From: Sneathiella glossodoripedis JCM 23214
Lineage (GTDB): Bacteria; Pseudomonadota; Alphaproteobacteria; Sneathiellales; Sneathiellaceae
Direction of reading: 5' to 3'
Length of the DNA: 64,000 nucleotides
Assembly (NCBI RefSeq): GCF_000616095.1
Contig: NZ_BAMS01000002.1
Coordinates: forward strand, 1 to 64,000
Below the pieces are notes generated by a model. That model made no database searches. It saw only the letters and a list, made by a program, of their open reading frames with translations, and was not told the DNA's origin. A program made the translations under genes and the position numbers. This document shows, in pieces, positions 9,446-18,271 of the stretch (position 1 is the stretch's first letter; every line of letters begins with the position of its first letter).

Positions 9446-10723
9446 TCAGCTTTGCATAAGGGCTTGATCCAGATCTGCAATTATGTCATCCGCGTTTTCG
9501 ATACCGATGGAAAGACGGATAACATCTGGCCCTGCGCCAGCTGCTATCTGTTGTTCCTCGTTCAGTTGTCTGTGAGTTGTTGAAGCCGGATGGATTATGA
9601 GGCTGCGGGTATCGCCGATATTGGCCAAATGAGAGAACAGATTCACATTCTCAACCATTTTAATGCCCGCATCGTAACCCCCTTTGATACCAAATGTCAT
9701 AACCGCACCACCAGCACCACCGGTATATTTTTGAGCGAGTGAATGATAGGCATCATCTTTTAGTCCGGCATAAGAAACCCACGATACTTTTTCATGGTTT
9801 TGTAGAAAATCAGCCACTTTGAGGGCATTTTCGCAATGTGCCTTCATACGCAGGGCCAGTGTTTCTATACCCGTAATAATCATGAATGCATTAAAAGGAG
9901 ACAGAGCAGGGCCCAAATCGCGAAGGCCAAGCGCCCGGCAGGCTATTCCAAAGGCAAGTTCACCGAAAGTTTCATGAAACTTCATTCCATGATAGGAAGG
10001 GTTAGGTTCACTTAAAGTAGGAAATTTGTCACTGGCGCTCCAGTCGAATTTACCTGAATCAACAATGATTCCGCCAACTGAATTACCATGGCCGCCTAAA
10101 AATTTGGTGGCTGAATGCAGGACAATATCCGCGCCCCACTCAATGGGTCGGCACAGATAAGGACTGGCTAGTGTGTTGTCAACAATTAGAGGAATACCAG
10201 CTTCGTGGGCGATTTCTGCGATCGCTGCGATGTCGGTCACTACGCCACCGGGGTTGGCCAGGCTTTCAATGAAGATTGCCTTGCATTTCGGAGTGAGTGC
10301 CTCTTTAAAATTGTTCGGATCTGCGGGATCAACAAAAATTGCATTCCAATTAAATTTTTTGAAGGACTGGCTGAATTGAGTAATTGACCCGCCGTATAAG
10401 CGTGTCGATGCCAAAAACTCGTCACCGGGTTCCATGAGCGTATGAAAGGCGATCATTTGCGCAGCGTGGCCTGATGCGACGGCAAGTGCGGTTGCGCCTC
10501 CTTCCAGTGTTGCGACCCGCTCTTCCAACACCGCATTTGTTGGATTGGTCAAGCGCGAATAGATGTTGCCAAAAGCTTGCAGGTTAAAAAGCTCCGCAGC
10601 ATGATCAGCATCATCAAATACATAAGATGCGGTTTGGTATATGGGTGTCACCCGTGCACCGGTGGTCGGGTCTGGTGCCGCGCCTGCATGGACGGCAAGT
10701 GTTTCAAATTTTGGATCAGTCAT
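9446..10723 (-). CDS. metY: O-acetylhomoserine (thiol)-lyase / aminocarboxypropyltransferase
   Basis: PLP enzyme that makes homocysteine (or methionine) from O-acetylhomoserine and sulfide or methanethiol. 425 residues, the typical length of the long MetY subgroup (cystathionine-type enzymes are about 380-400). Seen: FETLAVHAGAAPDPTTGA opening, IYSRLTNPT, the Gly-rich TALAVASGHAAQ, DNTLASPYLCRP, and SATKFLGGHGN with the PLP lysine near residue 207. Its start codon overlaps the last base of the upstream CoA-binding gene, so it is the third gene of an operon. No SAM riboswitch was recognised upstream. Confidence 0.93.
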   Translation of the reverse strand: MTDPKFETLAVHAGAAPDPTTGARVTPIYQTASYVFDDADHAAELFNLQAFGNIYSRLTNPTNAVLEERVATLEGGATALAVASGHAAQMIAFHTLMEPGDEFLASTRLYGGSITQFSQSFKKFNWNAIFVDPADPNNFKEALTPKCKAIFIESLANPGGVVTDIAAIAEIAHEAGIPLIVDNTLASPYLCRPIEWGADIVLHSATKFLGGHGNSVGGIIVDSGKFDWSASDKFPTLSEPNPSYHGMKFHETFGELAFGIACRALGLRDLGPALSPFNAFMIITGIETLALRMKAHCENALKVADFLQNHEKVSWVSYAGLKDDAYHSLAQKYTGGAGGAVMTFGIKGGYDAGIKMVENVNLFSHLANIGDTRSLIIHPASTTHRQLNEEQQIAAGAGPDVIRLSIGIENADDIIADLDQALMQS

Positions 10724-11214
10724 CAGCGTTTCCCTAGTAATTTATTTCTTTTGGATGAGATGATTTTGGACCGCCCGCCCATATAGGCGATTTCCCCTGA
10801 TAGCCGTCCAAATTCGATTTTCGGGCAGCGGTTCATAACCACCTTAAGCCCCGCAGATTCTGCGGTTTCAGCAGCTGTTTCATTAAACACCCCAAGCTGC
10901 ATCCACAGAACCTTTGCGTTTATGGCAACGGCTTCAGGAACGATGGAGGCCACAGCCTCACTGTTTCGGAAGCAATCCACCATATCGACAGGCACATCAA
11001 TATCGCTGAGGGAGGCGTAGAAAGTCTCCCCAAGGAACTCCTGTCCTGCTTTTCCCGGATTAACCGGCAAAATTCTATATCCTTTGCGTTTCATATACCG
11101 CATTACAAAATTCGAAGGGCGAGAGGGGTTGTCGCTCGCGCCAACAACGGCAATGGTTTTTACCTCTTCAAGGATGTTCGTGAGGTATTCATCGGTATAA
11201 CTACTGTGGTCCAT
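10723..11214 (-). CDS. CoA-binding domain protein (YccU family)
   Basis: Single Rossmann-type CoA-binding domain, 163 residues. Seen: TIAVVGASDNPSRPSNFV near residue 20, YRILPVNPG, VDMVDCFRNSEAV, LWMQLGVFNETAAETAESAG, and a terminal VMNRCPKIEF with the conserved Cys-Pro. The family is widespread with no settled function; in many bacteria it neighbours O-acetylhomoserine lyase, as here, which hints at a link with sulfur or acyl metabolism (inference). One-base overlaps on both sides show translational coupling. Confidence 0.88.
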   Translation of the reverse strand: MDHSSYTDEYLTNILEEVKTIAVVGASDNPSRPSNFVMRYMKRKGYRILPVNPGKAGQEFLGETFYASLSDIDVPVDMVDCFRNSEAVASIVPEAVAINAKVLWMQLGVFNETAAETAESAGLKVVMNRCPKIEFGRLSGEIAYMGGRSKIISSKRNKLLGKR

Positions 11215-12020
11215 TATTTATTCTGCCATTCTGGATCACGTTTTTCCAAGAATGCGGAGATTCCCTCTGCTGCGTCATGGGATTGCATATTACTGGCCAT
11301 CACTTCTGAAGTCAGTTCATAGGCGTCTTTCAAATCCATAGGGAGTTGTTTGTAAAATGCCTGTTTTCCGGTTTTTACCGTATGTGTGGATTTTGACGCA
11401 ATTTTGCCAGCAAACTCGGCGACAGTGTTATCGAGGTCATCGGCCTCTACCGCTCTGTTAATCAAGCCCATTCTCGCGGCGTCCTCAGCACTGATAAAGT
11501 CACCGCTTAAAAGCATTTCCATTGCGTGCTTCGGAGCAACATTGCGACTGAGTGCAACCATTGGGGTTGAGCAGAACAGACCCAGATTCACTCCGGGTGT
11601 GGCAAAGCGTGAGGATTTGCTGGCAAAAGCCAGATCACAACTGGCCACAAGCTGGCACCCTGCCGCAGTTGCAATCCCGTCAACCTTGGCAATAACCGGT
11701 TGCGGCAGATTAACAATTGCCTGCATCATCTCGCTGCATTTAGTAAATAGCTCCAACATTGTATCTTGTCGTCGATCAGACATGACCTCTTTCAGGTTGT
11801 GGCCAGATGAAAAGACAGGCCCTTCTGCATCAATGACCAAAACTGCGATTTCTGCGTTTTGAGCAATATCGGCAAGTCTGTCTGAAATGGCTTCCATCAT
11901 TTTTAATGAAAGCGCATTTCTGGACTGACTGTCCTTAAGTGTCAGCATCGCTATGCGGTCTTTGACAGTGAATTCGATCAATTGAGTTGCAGTGTTCAGC
12001 GCGGTGTTGGTCAGGGACAT
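11214..12020 (-). CDS. Enoyl-CoA hydratase/isomerase family protein, ECHDC3-like
   Basis: Crotonase-fold protein, 268 residues. Seen: RNALSLKMMEAI, FSSGHNLKE (CoA-binding/oxyanion region), VDGIATAAGCQLVASCDLAFAS, then TPGVNLGLFCSTPMVALSR, and a C-terminus with KQAFYKQLPMDLKDAYELTS and an EGISAFLEKRDPEW end. That second half closely matches the mitochondrial ECHDC3 subgroup by memory. A CSTP motif stands where active hydratases have the usual catalytic Glu region, so hydratase activity is doubtful. First gene of the operon with the CoA-binding protein and metY. Confidence 0.85.
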   Translation of the reverse strand: MSLTNTALNTATQLIEFTVKDRIAMLTLKDSQSRNALSLKMMEAISDRLADIAQNAEIAVLVIDAEGPVFSSGHNLKEVMSDRRQDTMLELFTKCSEMMQAIVNLPQPVIAKVDGIATAAGCQLVASCDLAFASKSSRFATPGVNLGLFCSTPMVALSRNVAPKHAMEMLLSGDFISAEDAARMGLINRAVEADDLDNTVAEFAGKIASKSTHTVKTGKQAFYKQLPMDLKDAYELTSEVMASNMQSHDAAEGISAFLEKRDPEWQNK

Positions 12021-12177
12021 TTTTCGCTCCCATTATTTACTTTGATTCTGTATTGGGCGCTAGAGTAGCGCATTTTCTGACCTGTGCAATCTCTGTTCTC
12101 TACCGAGTGAAGGCTGTTCACGAGTACTTATTCAGGATATAAGCGGCTTCGCATTATAAAAAAGGAGTATTGGCGCG

Positions 12178-12603
12178 ATGCCCAAAATGACACCGCAGAT
12201 GCTGGAAGCGTTTATCAAAAGTGATTTTCCGGAAGTCGCACATGTAGGGTATAAGGTATCTGAGCTGACTGACAGATCGATCACAGTCACAATTGAAACA
12301 AGTGAGAGTGATCTGCGTCCTGGGGGAACCGTTTCCGGGCCTACAATGATGTCGCTTGTGGATTTGACTATGTATCTGTTGCTCCTTGCACAGATTGGTC
12401 CAGTGGCTCTCGCAGTAACCACCAATCTCAATATCAATTTTCTTCGCAAACCAAATCCCGGGAAATTACGAGGGGAGGGGAGATTATTGAAGCTCGGAAA
12501 ATCTTTAGCAACAGGTGATGTTTCTCTTTATTCTGAAGGAGTTAGCGAGCCCGTTGCACATGCGACAGTAACTTACGCAATTCCGCCAGCAAAAAACACT
12601 TGA
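12178..12603 (+). CDS. PaaI-type hotdog thioesterase
   Basis: 141-residue hotdog-fold acyl-CoA thioesterase. Seen: LRPGGTVSGPTMMSLVDLTMYLLL, where the Gly-rich turn precedes the central hotdog helix with its acidic residue, then TTNLNINFLRKPNPGKLRGEGRLLKLGKSLATGDVSLYS, the typical strand pattern. The CoA ester it cleaves cannot be told. The ATG at 12178 has an AAAAGGAG ribosome site. Stands alone, divergent from the metY operon. Confidence 0.85.
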   Translation: MPKMTPQMLEAFIKSDFPEVAHVGYKVSELTDRSITVTIETSESDLRPGGTVSGPTMMSLVDLTMYLLLLAQIGPVALAVTTNLNINFLRKPNPGKLRGEGRLLKLGKSLATGDVSLYSEGVSEPVAHATVTYAIPPAKNT

Positions 12604-12619
12604 ATAAAGAAGGGAGTTT

Positions 12620-12660
12620 TTGCGGTAATATAATACCGCAATTATAATTGTGTGTTTTTA
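12620..12660 (+). terminator. Possible terminator after the thioesterase gene
   Basis: Perfect eight-base stem TTGCGGTA / TACCGCAA with a six-base loop, followed by a TA-rich stretch and a T5 run a few bases later. AT-rich, so strength is uncertain. Confidence 0.45.
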
Positions 12661-12674
12661 TTGCGTTTTTTCGT

Positions 12675-12703
12675 TTGACATTAGATTAAAGTGAACATAT
12701 AAA
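12675..12703 (+). promoter_or_regulatory. Strong sigma-70 promoter of rplM-rpsI
   Basis: Perfect TTGACA at 12675-12680 and TATAAA at 12698-12703 with the optimal 17-base spacer. Transcription would begin near 12710, about 65 bases before rplM. Confidence 0.8.
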
Positions 12704-12717
12704 ACGCCCAAGTTTCG

Positions 12718-12746
12718 GGGAGCATACGCTCCCTTTCTTTTGTTTT
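12718..12746 (+). promoter_or_regulatory. 5' leader hairpin of rplM-rpsI
   Basis: GGGAGC-ATAC-GCTCCC hairpin followed by TTTCTTTTGTTTT, a terminator-like shape placed at the very 5' end of the predicted transcript, before rplM. It may be an attenuator or the site for feedback control by L13, as ribosomal operons often have; this role is inferred. Confidence 0.5.
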
Positions 12747-12774
12747 GGCACGCTCAAGCGAAGGCTGAATTTTT

Positions 12775-13239
12775 ATGAAAACCTATTCTGCAAAACCTTC
12801 TGAGGTTGAAAGCAAATGGCTGGTTATCGATGCCGAAGGGCTCGTAGTTGGTCGTCTTGCTGCTCTTATTGCAAACCGCCTGCGCGGTAAGCATAAAGCA
12901 ATGTACACTCCAAACATTGATTGTGGTGATCACGTTGTTGTCATTAATGCTGATAAAGTGCATTTCACCGGTCGTAAACTGACTGACAAAAAATTCTACT
13001 GGCATACTGGATATCCGGGTGGAATTAAAGAACGCACAATGGATAAGATTTTGGGTGGTGCACATCCAGAACGCGTTCTTGAAAAAGCTGTTCAGCGTAT
13101 GATTCCAAAAGGTCCTCTGGGCCGGGCACAGCTCAAAAAACTTCACGTATATGGTGGTTCTGAGCATCCGCATGAAGCACAAAAGCCAGAAGTTCTGGAT
13201 GTTGCTGCGATGAACTCTAAAAACACACGGAGAGCTTAA
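12775..13239 (+). CDS. rplM: 50S ribosomal protein L13
   Basis: Early-assembly large-subunit protein, 154 residues. Seen: [20 protein letters not shown] opening, [44 protein letters not shown] and [20 protein letters not shown], all family hallmarks. Codon usage favours common codons, as expected for a highly expressed gene. Two bases separate its stop from the rpsI start. Confidence 0.97.
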   Translation: MKTYSAKPSEVESKWLVIDAEGLVVGRLAALIANRLRGKHKAMYTPNIDCGDHVVVINADKVHFTGRKLTDKKFYWHTGYPGGIKERTMDKILGGAHPERVLEKAVQRMIPKGPLGRAQLKKLHVYGGSEHPHEAQKPEVLDVAAMNSKNTRRA

Positions 13240-13241
13240 GA

Positions 13242-13751
13242 ATGGCTGAAGAAGTGAACTCACTTGAGGATCTGAAAAACCTGACAGGTGGCGAAAGTGC
13301 CGCTGAGGTTGTTGAAGCTGCAGAAGTTATTGAAGCACCTCTGCCAGAGCCAAAAATCGACGAACATGGTCGTTCTTACGCAACAGGTAAACGTAAAGAC
13401 GCTGTAGCGCGTGTTTGGGTAAAACCTGGTAATGGTAAAATCACTATCAATGGTCGTGACCAGGAAGTGTATTTTGCACGTCCAGTTCTGCGTATGATCC
13501 TTGCGCAAGCTTTTGAAGTTGCTGATCGTGTTGAACAATATGACGTGGTATGCACTGTTAAAGGTGGCGGTCTGTCTGGACAGGCTGGTGCCGTTCGTCA
13601 CGGTATTTCAAAAGCACTGACACTGTATGAACCAGCACTGCGTCGCCCACTGAAAGCTGCTGGCTTCTTGACACGTGACAGTCGTGTTGTTGAACGTAAG
13701 AAATTCGGTCGTGCGAAAGCCCGCCGGAGCTTCCAGTTCTCAAAACGTTAA
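13242..13751 (+). CDS. rpsI: 30S ribosomal protein S9
   Basis: Small-subunit protein whose C-terminal tail reaches the P-site tRNA. The conserved domain starts near residue 44 ([20 protein letters not shown]) and ends [17 protein letters not shown], with the terminal Lys-Arg that contacts tRNA. The first 43 residues are an acidic Glu/Val/Ala-rich extension often present in Alphaproteobacteria, giving 169 residues against about 130 in enterics. Second gene of the rplM operon and followed by a strong terminator. Confidence 0.96.
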   Translation: MAEEVNSLEDLKNLTGGESAAEVVEAAEVIEAPLPEPKIDEHGRSYATGKRKDAVARVWVKPGNGKITINGRDQEVYFARPVLRMILAQAFEVADRVEQYDVVCTVKGGGLSGQAGAVRHGISKALTLYEPALRRPLKAAGFLTRDSRVVERKKFGRAKARRSFQFSKR

Positions 13752-13775
13752 TTTTATTCGATTTATCGAAGAGAA

Positions 13776-13804
13776 AAGGGCTCCTATTTTGGGAGCCCTT
13801 TTTT
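13776..13804 (+). terminator. Terminator of rplM-rpsI
   Basis: AAGGGCTCC / GGGAGCCCTT stem with a short T/A loop, followed by a T run. It lies 25 bases after the rpsI stop. Confidence 0.9.
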
Positions 13805-13843
13805 GTTGCAGTTTCAAGAGATTTTCGATCTTTTATACGCATG

Positions 13844-14563
13844 TTAATTGGTTGGTTTTAATCGATCATAAAAACCGCCTCGGTGTTTGACTTCTACCAG
13901 TGCCGCTGTAAGTTCCGGTGCGAATTTCTTCAACCGCTCCCCAATGACATGGTATATTTTGGTCTGGTGGATAACAGCTTCCTTGATATCTTCGTTGGCC
14001 CCGATTTTTTCTTTAAACGAATGAAAAAGCGTTGAAGGCATAATTCCGGCGCTTAATCTCTTACCTGTTAAAACACGATATAGTCGCTCATATCCATCCA
14101 GAGGCATTGTTCTGGCACCATATTTTTCCATTATCGCCTTGTCCTGTAATGAACCGCGTAGAATACCGACGGTTCTACCTTTTAATGAGGACTTTATGTC
14201 AAAGCTCTCATGTTGACTGCGGTCGTAGAAAATTGAGATGGAAGCGTCTCCAATCGGTTCTTTGATGAATTCGATTTCAGGAGAGCTGGCTTTTAGAAAC
14301 TCTTCTGTTCGCCATAGATTTGCATCGACTTCCCCGCTTTTTAACGCTTGAAAAGCGCGTGTCCCAGGCATTTCAATAAACTGATGGCAAAGGCCTACTT
14401 TATGATACATTTCTGAAATCATTAGTTTGCCAACCTGTACCTCGGGAGTACCACAATCCCAGTAACTTATTTTGTAACAGCCTTTGGAAAGTGCCGGCGA
14501 TGTGAGCAGGCTACAGATAATCACCAGAAGAAAAGGTTTCGAAAATACCCGTATTGATCCCAT
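13844..14563 (-). CDS. Periplasmic substrate-binding protein-like protein, orphan
   Basis: 239 residues with an N-terminal signal peptide (hydrophobic LLVIICSLLTSPALS, cleavage probably before KGCYK). The mature part has the type II binding-protein pattern (GKLMISEMYHKVG, PGTRAFQALKSGEVDA, GRTVGILRGS) of the bacterial extracellular solute-binding family 3. Unusual Cys at the mature start (GCYKISYWDCG) may form a disulfide. No permease or ATPase of this class is adjacent; the downstream polyamine operon has its own binding protein, so this may be a sensor or an orphan. Ligand unknown. Confidence 0.7.
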   Translation of the reverse strand: MGSIRVFSKPFLLVIICSLLTSPALSKGCYKISYWDCGTPEVQVGKLMISEMYHKVGLCHQFIEMPGTRAFQALKSGEVDANLWRTEEFLKASSPEIEFIKEPIGDASISIFYDRSQHESFDIKSSLKGRTVGILRGSLQDKAIMEKYGARTMPLDGYERLYRVLTGKRLSAGIMPSTLFHSFKEKIGANEDIKEAVIHQTKIYHVIGERLKKFAPELTAALVEVKHRGGFYDRLKPTN

Positions 14564-14794
14564 TTATGTACCCGGCCTTTTGTTTTGTGCACGAGGAAGA
14601 TTCACTTGGTATTACAGGATTAATGAATTAATACCTTACAGGGCTTGACCAAAAAGTCAAAAAAACTGGTAGCAGGGCTCACTCCCTAAAATAGAGAGCC
14701 TACCTTGACTTCGCATCGCAATGAGCGTGTCTTCATAGTTTGAAAAAGACAGCGTAAGCAAACTATGTTGATACTTTTAGTTGCTGGCCAACGG

Positions 14795-16164
14795 TCAATC
14801 GGAGCTCTCTTCTTTCAGGTTTTTGGGCGCAAATACGCCACCAAATGCTCCAGCACCCGGGTTGACCGGCTCCTCTGAAGTTTCCTTCGGTGCAGTTTCA
14901 TTTAAATTCTGCGGTGCAAATACGCCGCCAAATGCGCCTTTACCTGGATTGTCCTTCTTGCTTTCCGGAACAGGGGCGGCACCATCAGGTGCATTATTTT
15001 CAAGGTTTTGAGGCGCGAATACGCCACCAAAAGCACCTTTGCCAGGCTTTCGATCGCCTGGTTTGAAGAAGGGGCTGCTTTTTGTTGTTCCTGCTGTTTC
15101 TTCAGCATTTCTTGACGGCGTTTTTCTTTGATTGCCTGAATTTTCTTCTCTGTTTCAATTCGTTTCTGTTCACGAACATCCAAAATACATTGTTGTGGGC
15201 TGTGAACCTGAGCGTACCAGATTGTCGAAATAGCGCCGAGTGTTAAGATGATCAAAAGTATGGCAGCTGGGTTTCCTTTAAGAAATTTAGGGAGTTGAAA
15301 ACCTTTGCCCGTCACCGCAGAAACGGGAGCGCCGTTTGCCAAAGCGAGCTGTTGTTTGCGGCGATACATCTCATGCGCGAGGGCTCCAAATAACGTGAGT
15401 GCTATGATGATGAATGCCAGGGCTGAGATTGAAGGATTGATGCCATAGCGCACTTTTTGAGCCAGCTCTATGGTCAATGTGGGATATTTGCCAAATGTAA
15501 ATGTTGTGGTGTTGTAATTTTCAAATGATGCCAAAAATGCGAGTACAGCGGCTGAACCAATAGCTGGCTTCATAAAGGGGAGTAGGATTTTGCGAAAGGC
15601 TTGAACGTTCGTCGCTCCCAAATCGAGCGCTGCTTCCGTAAGCCCGACATCAAAACGTTGCAATCGGGCTATAAAAACAAGCATGCAATAAGATGCGATA
15701 AAGGTGGATTGTCCCAATATTGTAAGGAAAATGCCGTTATGCAGGAAACTGTCACTGCTAAAGCCCAGCATGACATTGATGCGATCCCAGAATACGAGTG
15801 TTGAAATACCCAAAACTACACCCGGTATCAGGATAGGCGCGATCACAATGGTGTAATAAGTTGCCCGCAACCGGGGCCAGATCTGCGTTAGTATCAGGGC
15901 ACCGGCAAGCCCCATGGTAACGGATAAAATGACAGTTCCGGTACCAACGATGAGACTATTACGTATGCCATTTAATATACGTTCGTCATTGGCAAGCACG
16001 TCAAACCATTCAAAAGTCAGGCATTCCCAAGGGGTCATTTTGGGAAAACTCGGAGAATTAAAAGCAGTGATGCTCATAACCAGAAGGGGACCCAATAGGT
16101 AGCCAAAAAACAGGATCAGGTATGCGCCTAGAAGAATTTTGAGGAAGACATTTTCGGATTTCAT
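14795..16164 (-). CDS. Polyamine-type ABC transporter permease (PotC/PotI class) with repeat-bearing C-terminal extension; one-base frameshift
   Basis: Inner-membrane permease. Residues 1-275 form the normal domain with about six helices and the ATPase-contact loop EAALDLGATNVQAFRKILLP. Then comes an extra part: a further hydrophobic helix (about 307-326), a Lys/Glu/Gln-rich probable coiled coil (about 333-362) and three repeats GKGAFGGVFAPQNL. The reading frame breaks at about codon 364; one G:C pair restored in the run at 15071-15074 gives 456 residues ending at 14795. Unrepaired, the frame ends at 14902 in unrelated sequence. The start overlaps the upstream permease by four bases. The extension is not part of any PotC or PotI I know. 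Confidence 0.85.
14816..15049 (-). repeat. Three-copy coding repeat in the permease tail
   Basis: Three 48-base units at 15002-15049, 14903-14950 and 14816-14863 encode (K/N)PG(K/A)GAFGGVFAP(Q/K)NL, spaced 99 and 87 bases. Synonymous codon differences between units with nearly identical protein sequence suggest selection on the peptide. Confidence 0.85.
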
Positions 16165-17090
16165 TTGCCGATATCCCCCATTTTGACCTTAAATAAACGC
16201 ATCATCGACAATACAATCACGACGCAGGTCACGAGCAAGACAATTGCAAAGGCCGCACCGCGGGGCCAGTTGCCGCCTTGGTTGAACCATTGATAAATGA
16301 TCTGCGTGAACCACAGGCTGGATGGCCCACCAAGTATTTGCGGAGCCGCCAAGGCCCCCGCTGTAAGCATGAATACCATTGTGCAACCAGAAGAAATACC
16401 GGGCTTTGCGTATGGAATGACAACGCGCCAATGAATTCGTGCCCAGGACGCCCCCATATCCCGCGCAGCTTCTATCTGATTGCGATCCAGACTTTCGATA
16501 ACGTTGTAAATTGGAAATATCATCAAAAGGATATAAGCGTATCCAAGTCCAGCATAGAGGGCCACATTTGCTCTGATGAAATCGATGGGGTTATCGATAA
16601 GGCCCAGCGTCAGCATCATTTCATTAATCAGGCCTGTTTCTCCAAAAATAATCCGAAATGCGAATGCCCGAAGAATCTCGTTGATCCAGTAAGGGATAAT
16701 CAGCAACAAAACCAGTGCTCGCGCAAAACCACCTGCTTTAGTTTGCGCTAGGTAATAAGCAATTGGATAGCAGATCACCAGATTGAGTATGGTTACAAAT
16801 ACTGCTGCAAGTAATGTTCTGCCAAAAACGCCCAAATCCACCACGTTGTAAGAGCTATCGGCACCGGGTGCACCCAATACCAGATATTTATAATGCTCGA
16901 GCGTATATACGTCTTTTGGTCCCCCCATTTCAGGTGGGGGTAAATGGTGGCGAAAAGAGAAATCCAGCATGGAAAGCTGTGGTAAGATGATAAGCACAAC
17001 GACCCAGAAGAAAACAGCGAACAGTAAAAAACTGCCGAGTGCCAAGCCGTTTCGTTCGAAATAATTGTGAATGGCTTTGGTTACTGACAT
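16161..17090 (-). CDS. Polyamine-type ABC transporter permease (PotB/PotH class)
   Basis: First of two permease subunits, 309 residues. Seen: a long N-terminal helix (LGSFLLFAVFFWVVVLIILPQ), the periplasmic loop with FSFRHHLPPPE, further helices, and the EAA loop EAARDMGASWARIHWRVVIP that docks on the ATPase, followed by GALAAPQILGGPSSLWF, a family signature. Third gene of the operon binding protein-ATPase-permease-permease, which matches the pot arrangement of putrescine/spermidine transporters; the exact substrate is not proven. Confidence 0.9.
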   Translation of the reverse strand: MSVTKAIHNYFERNGLALGSFLLFAVFFWVVVLIILPQLSMLDFSFRHHLPPPEMGGPKDVYTLEHYKYLVLGAPGADSSYNVVDLGVFGRTLLAAVFVTILNLVICYPIAYYLAQTKAGGFARALVLLLIIPYWINEILRAFAFRIIFGETGLINEMMLTLGLIDNPIDFIRANVALYAGLGYAYILLMIFPIYNVIESLDRNQIEAARDMGASWARIHWRVVIPYAKPGISSGCTMVFMLTAGALAAPQILGGPSSLWFTQIIYQWFNQGGNWPRGAAFAIVLLVTCVVIVLSMMRLFKVKMGDIGK

Positions 17091-17096
17091 GGCAGA

Positions 17097-18209
17097 TTAC
17101 TCACTCGCCAATTCGCCGAAGGGCAAAATGATTGCCTGATCTGGATTATACTCCAGTGTTAAATCCTGTCCGACTTCCGACTGGCGGTCCTGCCCGACAT
17201 TCACCAGGGACATTTTTATTTCCTTACCCTGATCACCTTCAAGGAAAACGTTATATGTTTGCCCTTCAAACTCTTCATTTTGAACGCGCGCGCGGATTCT
17301 GTTGTGCGTTAAAGACGTCTCCGTAGCCAGATTGCAGGCTTCGGGGCGTAAAAACATCATCGCCTGATCACCGACCGAGAGTTGGCCTATGGCCGCAGGT
17401 GCTATGCGAGCAACAAGGGCGCCGCTGCGATTGGTTTCAATAATGGCATGTTTGCCATCAATGGATTTGATGCGTCCTCTGAAGACGTTGTTTTCTCCCA
17501 CAAACGAGGCGACGAAAGGGGTCGCGGGATCATTATATATTGTGTGGCCATCCGCGATCTGGTCAATCACGCCCGCCCTCATCACAGCGACATTATCCGA
17601 CATGGTAAGGGCTTCGCCTTGATCGTGTGTAATGTAAATGAATGTGATGCCAACGCGTTGTTGTATCTCTCGCAGTTCAGTGCGCATATGCTGGCGTAAT
17701 TTAAGGTCCAGAGCAGAGAGTGGCTCATCAAGAAGCAATACATCCGGCTCAGCGCATAACGCGCGTGCGATTGCGACACGTTGTTTTTGACCGCCAGATA
17801 ACTCTGATGGCAATTTGTCACCTTGACCAGGCAGAGCGATCATATCCAGAAGTTCATCTGCTCGTTTGCGGCGCTCCAGTTTGCTGACGCCTTGAACCTC
17901 TAGTGAAAAAGTAATGTTTTCCCACACTTTCATCAGTGGAAACAGTGCCAGATTTTGAAAGATAAGGGCCGTCGGGCGCTTGTTGGGCCCAAACCCGGCC
18001 ATATCCTTCCCGCCAATTAGTATCCGCCCATCGCTGGGCTCCAAAAAGCCTGAAACCGCCCGAAGGATGGTAGTTTTTCCGCAGCCGGATGGACCAAGAA
18101 AGGAGAAAAATTCACCACCATTAATATTTACATTTGCTTCGCGAACCGCCACAAAGTCACCAAATCTGATCCAGACATCCTCAAGTGTGACGCCGACACC
18201 TCTGCTCAT
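17097..18209 (-). CDS. Polyamine-type ABC transporter ATP-binding protein (PotA/PotG class)
   Basis: ATPase that drives import, 370 residues. Seen: Walker A GPSGCGKTT near residue 40, Q-loop in TALIFQNLALFP, signature LSGGQKQRVAIARAL, Walker B VLLLDEPLSALD, H-loop in ITHDQGEAL, and a C-terminal TOBE domain (about 280-370: VGDQAMMFLRPEACN). The C-terminal regulatory domain is typical of the polyamine, sulfate and sugar class. Lies between the binding-protein gene, from which a hairpin separates it, and the first permease (six-base gap). Confidence 0.93.
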   Translation of the reverse strand: MSRGVGVTLEDVWIRFGDFVAVREANVNINGGEFFSFLGPSGCGKTTILRAVSGFLEPSDGRILIGGKDMAGFGPNKRPTALIFQNLALFPLMKVWENITFSLEVQGVSKLERRKRADELLDMIALPGQGDKLPSELSGGQKQRVAIARALCAEPDVLLLDEPLSALDLKLRQHMRTELREIQQRVGITFIYITHDQGEALTMSDNVAVMRAGVIDQIADGHTIYNDPATPFVASFVGENNVFRGRIKSIDGKHAIIETNRSGALVARIAPAAIGQLSVGDQAMMFLRPEACNLATETSLTHNRIRARVQNEEFEGQTYNVFLEGDQGKEIKMSLVNVGQDRQSEVGQDLTLEYNPDQAIILPFGELASE

Positions 18210-18271
18210 ACCGCTCTCCGTGACCTAAATCGCTTACTGTCTTATTTTTTTGGCAGGATCATTTTTACAGG

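Noticed and set aside
12020-12177. SAM riboswitch in front of the metY operon
   Set aside because: I could not fold a SAM-I or SAM-II core in the leader, so it is not supported.
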